Assembly: GCA_015295905.1 (NCBI GenBank)
Contig: DVEB01000238.1
Span: forward strand, 1 to 38,917
Direction: 5' to 3'
Length of the DNA: 38,917 bases
Source: Synechococcales cyanobacterium M55_K2018_004
GTDB taxonomy: Bacteria; Cyanobacteriota; Cyanobacteriia; Elainellales; Elainellaceae
How positions within the stretch are numbered: the first letter of the stretch is position 1; each line of letters begins with the position of its first letter. Of the stretch, positions 34,658 through 38,917 are shown one piece after another. Below the pieces are notes generated by a model. It searched no databases, had not been told where the DNA came from, and saw only the letters and a program-made list of their open reading frames with translations. Both the position numbers and the translations under genes were made by a program.

Positions 34658-34663
34658 GACGAT

Positions 34664-34788
34664 AACGTCAGTTTTGGTTAAGAGGGTTTTGGGGGCCCCG
34701 CGCACCGCGCGGTGCCCCCAAAACCCTTCATTTTCCGTGCGCATCGCCTGCAGAAAATAAAGGGTTGCAGCGTATCCGGAATTCACGT
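34664..34788 (-). mobile_element. AACGT/ACGTT palindromic element, copy D (flanked by GACGATAAC)
   Basis: 125 bp in reverse orientation, from AACGTCAGTTTTGGTTAAG to GGAATTCACGT. The AGGGTTTTGGGGGC/GCCCCCAAAACCCT stem is perfect over 14 bp. The second stem (34722-34735 with 34753-34766) has 13 of 14 pairs. GACGATAAC occurs at 34658-34666 and 34789-34797, at the two ends, and looks like an insertion footprint. A fragment of another end (CTGACGTGAATTCG) follows at about 34798-34811. Confidence 0.82.
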
Positions 34789-34811
34789 GACGATAACCTG
34801 ACGTGAATTCG

Positions 34812-35327
34812 ACATCCCTGGTTGAACTTGCGTTCATCCCAATTCCAAAAACTAGGGCAACGGATAGAGGGCGCACCCGAAAAGCCGCTCCTTGAGCTAG
34901 ATTGTCGTCTAGCAATCTTAGGCACCCCATTGATAGAGGCCATGCATTGATGCTCTAATGAAAGCATGAGTGTGCTTTTGCCTCGCTGCATTGGTTTGGT
35001 GGTTTGGTGGTTTTCGCCTCTCGCCAAACCACGTTTGTGGTGTCAGTTTAAAAAGTGGTGATCCAGTTTACGGGTTATATTCACGTTTTATAGCCATGAG
35101 GTCAGCGCGTGGGGCAAGCTGCTGCACTACGCTTCCATCATTGTCAGTCGTGCCTGATATCGCATCGTCGAAGTGCCTGGATCTTGCTGGCTGGTCGGTT
35201 CAAGCAATGACTACGTAGACTGGTAACCTGCAAAGATATTTGGCTGAAGAGAGAAGAGGTGACCAAATTCAACGCTTTTGCAGCTTTCAATTTTTACTCC
35301 TGTTACGTGTGATTCCTCGAACCCAGG
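34812..35327. other. Intergenic leader region of the SNF2-family gene
   Basis: No gene is recognised here. GTGGTTTGG (34999-35007) and CCAAACCAC (35024-35032) form a 9-bp inverted repeat in a G/T-rich tract with repeated GGTTTGGT. The rest has scattered short open frames without ribosome sites or family matches. The SNF2-family promoter presumably lies within it. Confidence 0.4.
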
Positions 35328-38300
35328 ATGGCTATTCTTCACGGTAGCTGGCTCCTCCAGCCGCCAGAACAGACGACTGCCCCTTCTCCTGAATCGCCTC
35401 AGCCGCAGCGACAGGCTCCCCACCAAGGCTATTTCTGCTTGTGGGGCGAAGCATGGCGACGGGTAGACCCAATCACGCTGCAGCCGACCGATGCCCCTGC
35501 CCCTTACCCCTTTGCGATGAGCCGGGAGGAGTTGTTGGACTGGTTGCGATCGCTCCACCAAGTCTGCCAGATTACCGGGGCAATTGAGACGCTGCCGCTG
35601 GAGACTGCTGTGACCTCCTCGAAAGCCCCACCCTCCCCCACCTCCCCGCTGGCATCGCTGTCTGAGCTAGGAGTTGCAGAACGCTGGCAAACGGTTTACC
35701 TGACAGTTCCCACGCGGGTATTGGGTTCTCCGCTGCACTCGGGCGATGCTGAAGCTCATGAGTCTGAAGAGTCTAATGCTGACAACGCGATTACCGTCTT
35801 AGCCCAACACTCCGCTGCGGTTGTCTCCCAGCCAGATCGACCTGCGGACACTGACCTTGCTTCATCCCTTGCCCTTTTTCCCTGGCGGGTAGAAGGGATT
35901 CGTCTGACTCCGCTTGAAGCCCTCCACTTTCTCAACGCTCTGCCGTTGGCGGCATTGCCTGAAGGCGAATCTTTTGTGGGCGGTGATCTGCGGTTTTGGT
36001 CGCATGTGGCTCGCTGGAGCCTGGATTTGCTAGCACGTTCTAAATTTCTTCCAGGACTGCGATCGCACGGAGAGACGGGCACTCCCTTCTGGCAAGTGTT
36101 GTTAGATAGTGAAGTGGATCAAGCTAGGCTGCGGCAGTTCGTTAAGCGGATGCCGCTGGCCTGCCGCAGCTACAGCACTAGTCCAAATCGACCTACAGCG
36201 GTGATCACAACGCTAGTCGAAGGGCATCTGCCGCCAGAACAACAAGGCCGACTGCTGCTCTTGGGGTTCCTCAACAGTATTGTCGATGCGCAGGTGAGTC
36301 GGGTCGCTGCCACCCATGCGTTGCCCACGCTGCCCTTACCCAAGGATATGCTGCTGCGCGAATGGCTAGCCAGCTTAGGCAGTGGGCAATCCGTGACTGG
36401 CGACTCTGCCAAAATTGAACGCCTCAACAGTATGCTGACCCAGTGGATGGCCCCAATTCAGCAGCACTTGGGACAACAGATCACTAGCTTTCGCACCTGC
36501 TTTTATCTGCATCCACCGCCAGAAGGCCAGACGGACTGGCGCTTAGAGTACTTTCTGCAAGCGGCGGATGACCCCGATTGTCTGGTTAGTGCTCGCACTA
36601 TTTGGAATAACCCGGTCGATCGCCTCTCCTGGATGGGGCGATCCATCGAGCAACCCCAGGAAACCCTGCTGGCAGGCTTAGGACTAGCCTCTCGGTTATA
36701 CCCAGTCTTGGAGCCTAGCCTGCAAACGTCACAGCCTGAGTCCTGCCAGCTCAATCCGCTCCAGGTCTATGAGTTCATTAGCTCGGTTGCCTGGCGTTTG
36801 AGAGACAGTGGTTTTGGTGTGATTCTGCCTCCCAGCCTCTCACATCAGGGGGGCTGGGCTAATCGGTTGGGCCTCAGCATCCGCGCCGATGCCCCCATTG
36901 CTGGCAAAGGGCTAGGGCTGAAAAGCCTGCTCAACTTTAAGTGGGAACTGACCATCGGTGGACAGCGCCTCTCTAAAGCAGAGTTTGACCGGCTGGTGGC
37001 GCTCAACACTCCCCTGGTGGAAATTAATGGAGAGTGGGTCGAGCTGCGCCCGTCAGACATCCGCGCTGCCCAAGCCTTCTTTGCCAACCGCAAAGACCAG
37101 ATGGCGCTCTCTTTGGAAGATGCACTCCGCATTAGTACGGGTGACACGCAGATCATTGAAAAGTTACCCGTCCTCAGTTTTGAAGCATCAGGTGCCTTAC
37201 AAGATCTGATCACGGCGTTGACCAAAGGCAACCAGAGCATCGAAATTCTCCCTACGCCACAGGGCTTTCAGGGAGAACTGCGGCCTTACCAACAACGGGG
37301 GATGTCTTGGCTGCGGTTTTTGCAACGGTGGGGGCTGGGGGCTTGTCTAGCCGATGATATGGGCTTAGGCAAAACCCCCCAGTTTATTGCTCTGCTACTG
37401 CATCTGAAGGAAGAATCGCTCATTGAGAAGCCTACGCTGTTAATCTGCCCGACCTCGGTCTTGGGTAACTGGGAACGCGAAGTCAAACGGTTTGCGCCTA
37501 GTCTCAAAGTTCTAGTGCATCACGGAGACAAGCGATCGCAGGGGAAAGCGTTTGCCAAGGCGGTTGAGGGAATGGATCTGGTGCTCACTAGCTATGCCTT
37601 GGTTTATCGAGACGAGGATGAATTAAAGAGTGTGGACTGGCAAGGGGTCGTTCTCGATGAAGCGCAAAATATTAAAAATCCAGAGGCCAAGCAGTCTCAG
37701 GTGGTGCGTCAGCTCACAGCCGACTTTCGCATTGCCCTGACCGGTACCCCCGTCGAGAACCGCTTGTCAGAACTCTGGTCTATCCTCGATTTTCTCAACC
37801 CTGGCTACCTAGGGCCACGCAACTTCTTTCAGCGTCGCTTTGCGGTGCCAATTGAACGATACGGCGATACGGACTCGCTGCGGACGCTGCGATCGCTCGT
37901 TCAACCTTTTATCCTGCGTCGGCTCAAGACTGACCGTGACATTATTCAAGACCTGCCGGACAAGCAGGAGATGACCGTCTTCTGTGGTTTAACGGCAGAG
38001 CAGGCCGCCCTTTATCAACACCTAGTAGACGAATCCCTAGTCGCGATCGAATCTGCCGAGGGAATCCAGCGCCGTGGCATGATCCTAGCGTTGCTGACGA
38101 AACTCAAACAAGTCTGCAACCACCCAGAATTACTCAAGCTTGCCGGAGAGAGCGAAACATCCACTCAAAAACAAGCATCCACCAAAAAACGCAGTAGTCA
38201 GCCATGGATGCAACTTGATGCGGCGTTTCTAGGGCGATCGGGCAAGTTGCAACGACTCTCTGAAATGTTGGAGGAATTGCTGGCTGAGGGCGATCGCACC

Positions 38301-38783
38301 CTCATCTTTACCCAATTTGCTGAGTGGGGCAAACTGCTGCAAGGCTATCTAGAGCAACAATTTAAGCGAGAAGTGTTGTTTCTCTACGGCAGCAGTTCCA
38401 AAAAGCAACGCGAAGCCATGATCGACCGCTTCCAAAATGACCCCCAAGGCCCCCGCATCTTTATCCTTTCCCTCAAGGCCGGTGGCGTTGGCTTAAACCT
38501 GACCCGCGCAAACCATGTCTTTCACTTTGACCGCTGGTGGAACCCTGCTGTTGAAAATCAAGCCACCGACCGGGCCTTCCGCATCGGCCAAACGCGCAAC
38601 GTGCAAGTCCACAAATTTGTTTGCACAGGCACCTTAGAAGAGCGTATCCATGAATTGATTGAAAGCAAAAAAGCCCTGGCGGAGCAAATCGTGGGTGCCG
38701 GTGAACACTGGTTGACAGAACTGGATACCGACCAACTTAGGAATTTATTGCTGCTCGATCGCAGTGCCATCATTGACGAATAA
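35328..38783 (+). CDS. SNF2/RapA-family DEAD-like helicase with long N-terminal region
   Basis: 1151-residue Swi2/Snf2-type ATP-dependent DNA translocase. The N-terminal ~640 residues lack helicase motifs and match the bacterial SNF2-associated region by position, with a WG/AWRR-rich start and many Leu-rich helices. RecA-1: Walker A DDMGLGKT (about 675), LICPTSVLGNW (Ia), DEAQ (about 775), and TGTPVENRLSELWSI (III). RecA-2: TLIFTQFAEWGKLL (IV), SLKAGGVGLNL (V) and QATDRAFRIGQ (VI, about 1078), ending with the SNF2 tail. A Gly/Lys/Ser-rich insert (QKQASTKKRSSQPW) lies between the domains. The start ATG at 35328 is the first reasonable codon. A role in chromatin remodelling-like displacement, transcription or repair is inferred from the family only. 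Downstream is element copy E. Confidence 0.93.
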   Translation: MAILHGSWLLQPPEQTTAPSPESPQPQRQAPHQGYFCLWGEAWRRVDPITLQPTDAPAPYPFAMSREELLDWLRSLHQVCQITGAIETLPLETAVTSSKAPPSPTSPLASLSELGVAERWQTVYLTVPTRVLGSPLHSGDAEAHESEESNADNAITVLAQHSAAVVSQPDRPADTDLASSLALFPWRVEGIRLTPLEALHFLNALPLAALPEGESFVGGDLRFWSHVARWSLDLLARSKFLPGLRSHGETGTPFWQVLLDSEVDQARLRQFVKRMPLACRSYSTSPNRPTAVITTLVEGHLPPEQQGRLLLLGFLNSIVDAQVSRVAATHALPTLPLPKDMLLREWLASLGSGQSVTGDSAKIERLNSMLTQWMAPIQQHLGQQITSFRTCFYLHPPPEGQTDWRLEYFLQAADDPDCLVSARTIWNNPVDRLSWMGRSIEQPQETLLAGLGLASRLYPVLEPSLQTSQPESCQLNPLQVYEFISSVAWRLRDSGFGVILPPSLSHQGGWANRLGLSIRADAPIAGKGLGLKSLLNFKWELTIGGQRLSKAEFDRLVALNTPLVEINGEWVELRPSDIRAAQAFFANRKDQMALSLEDALRISTGDTQIIEKLPVLSFEASGALQDLITALTKGNQSIEILPTPQGFQGELRPYQQRGMSWLRFLQRWGLGACLADDMGLGKTPQFIALLLHLKEESLIEKPTLLICPTSVLGNWEREVKRFAPSLKVLVHHGDKRSQGKAFAKAVEGMDLVLTSYALVYRDEDELKSVDWQGVVLDEAQNIKNPEAKQSQVVRQLTADFRIALTGTPVENRLSELWSILDFLNPGYLGPRNFFQRRFAVPIERYGDTDSLRTLRSLVQPFILRRLKTDRDIIQDLPDKQEMTVFCGLTAEQAALYQHLVDESLVAIESAEGIQRRGMILALLTKLKQVCNHPELLKLAGESETSTQKQASTKKRSSQPWMQLDAAFLGRSGKLQRLSEMLEELLAEGDRTLIFTQFAEWGKLLQGYLEQQFKREVLFLYGSSSKKQREAMIDRFQNDPQGPRIFILSLKAGGVGLNLTRANHVFHFDRWWNPAVENQATDRAFRIGQTRNVQVHKFVCTGTLEERIHELIESKKALAEQIVGAGEHWLTELDTDQLRNLLLLDRSAIIDE

Positions 38784-38864
38784 TTCAGCGCGTTGTAGTA
38801 CTGTGTGCGCGGATTACATACGACCCCGTGCCGTTTTTGTCCTTAACGACTGTCAGTTCGAGTT

Positions 38865-38917
38865 AACGTGAATTCGGGATAAGCTGAAACCCTTGCTGTT
38901 CCGTGCGCGACGCGCAC
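38865..38917 (+). mobile_element. AACGT/ACGTT palindromic element, copy E (cut by the window end)
   Basis: AACGTGAATTCGGGATAAGC followed by AACCCTTGCTGTTCCGTG and the GCGCGACGCGCAC tip match the left half of copy B. Only the first 53 bp are visible. It begins 82 bp after the SNF2-family stop. Confidence 0.85.

Noticed and set aside
34728-35027. Minus-strand frame through element copy D
   Set aside because: Its sequence derives from the element's stems and the G/T-rich tract. No start signal or family is seen.

Overview
The window is chromosomal DNA from a cyanobacterium. The palindrome GCGATCGC (HIP1) recurs throughout, inside and between genes. Several proteins also have architectures typical of cyanobacteria: a CHASE2 serine/threonine kinase, large soluble PAS/GAF histidine kinases, LL-diaminopimelate aminotransferase, DUF4912 repeats and a SNF2 helicase with a long N-terminal region. 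The many dispersed palindromes and large PAS kinases suggest a large-genome, probably filamentous (Leptolyngbya/Oscillatoriales-like) lineage, but that is inference. I see no rRNA, tRNA, CRISPR array, transposase or prophage module.

Layout. 137-841 is a ROK/polyphosphate-glucokinase-like sugar kinase. It converges on a minus-strand run (5174-846) of a polar amino-acid ABC ATPase, a zinc alcohol dehydrogenase and an Lhr-type DEXH helicase. The matching ABC binding protein and permease (5692-7596) run divergently and are separated from each other by two repeat elements. Next come pgsA, a DUF937 protein and a PstS-like/transmembrane/triple-DUF4912 receptor-like protein (all minus). Two small membrane proteins (holin-like and DUF4126) and a 994-residue soluble PAS/GAF HWE-like histidine kinase (plus) follow. 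dapL and aroE (minus) are lysine and shikimate pathway enzymes. A second PAS/GAF histidine kinase (minus) and a CHASE2 serine/threonine kinase (plus) diverge from a region invaded by repeats. era and an exported Hcp-like protein (minus), an overlapping dehydrogenase/cupin pair (minus), a coiled-coil microprotein, a CheY-like regulator, miaA (minus), gyrB (plus), a protein of unknown function, a lipoprotein (both minus) and a SNF2-family helicase (plus) complete the window.

The most unusual layer lies between the genes. A family of about 124-bp elements bounded by AACGT/ACGTT carries two strong stem-loops that share nucleotides. It occurs five times (one copy internally deleted, one cut by the window edge), and two copies are flanked by direct repeats that look like insertion footprints. 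One copy supplies the last codons and stop of a histidine kinase. A second family (about 120 bp, ends GTCAC/GTGAC) occurs twice. A third set consists of perfect or near-perfect palindromes with unrelated arms but similar GC-rich tips. Among the proteins, the PstS-like/DUF4912 protein and the signal-peptide-bearing Hcp homologue without a type VI cluster are the best leads for undescribed biology.
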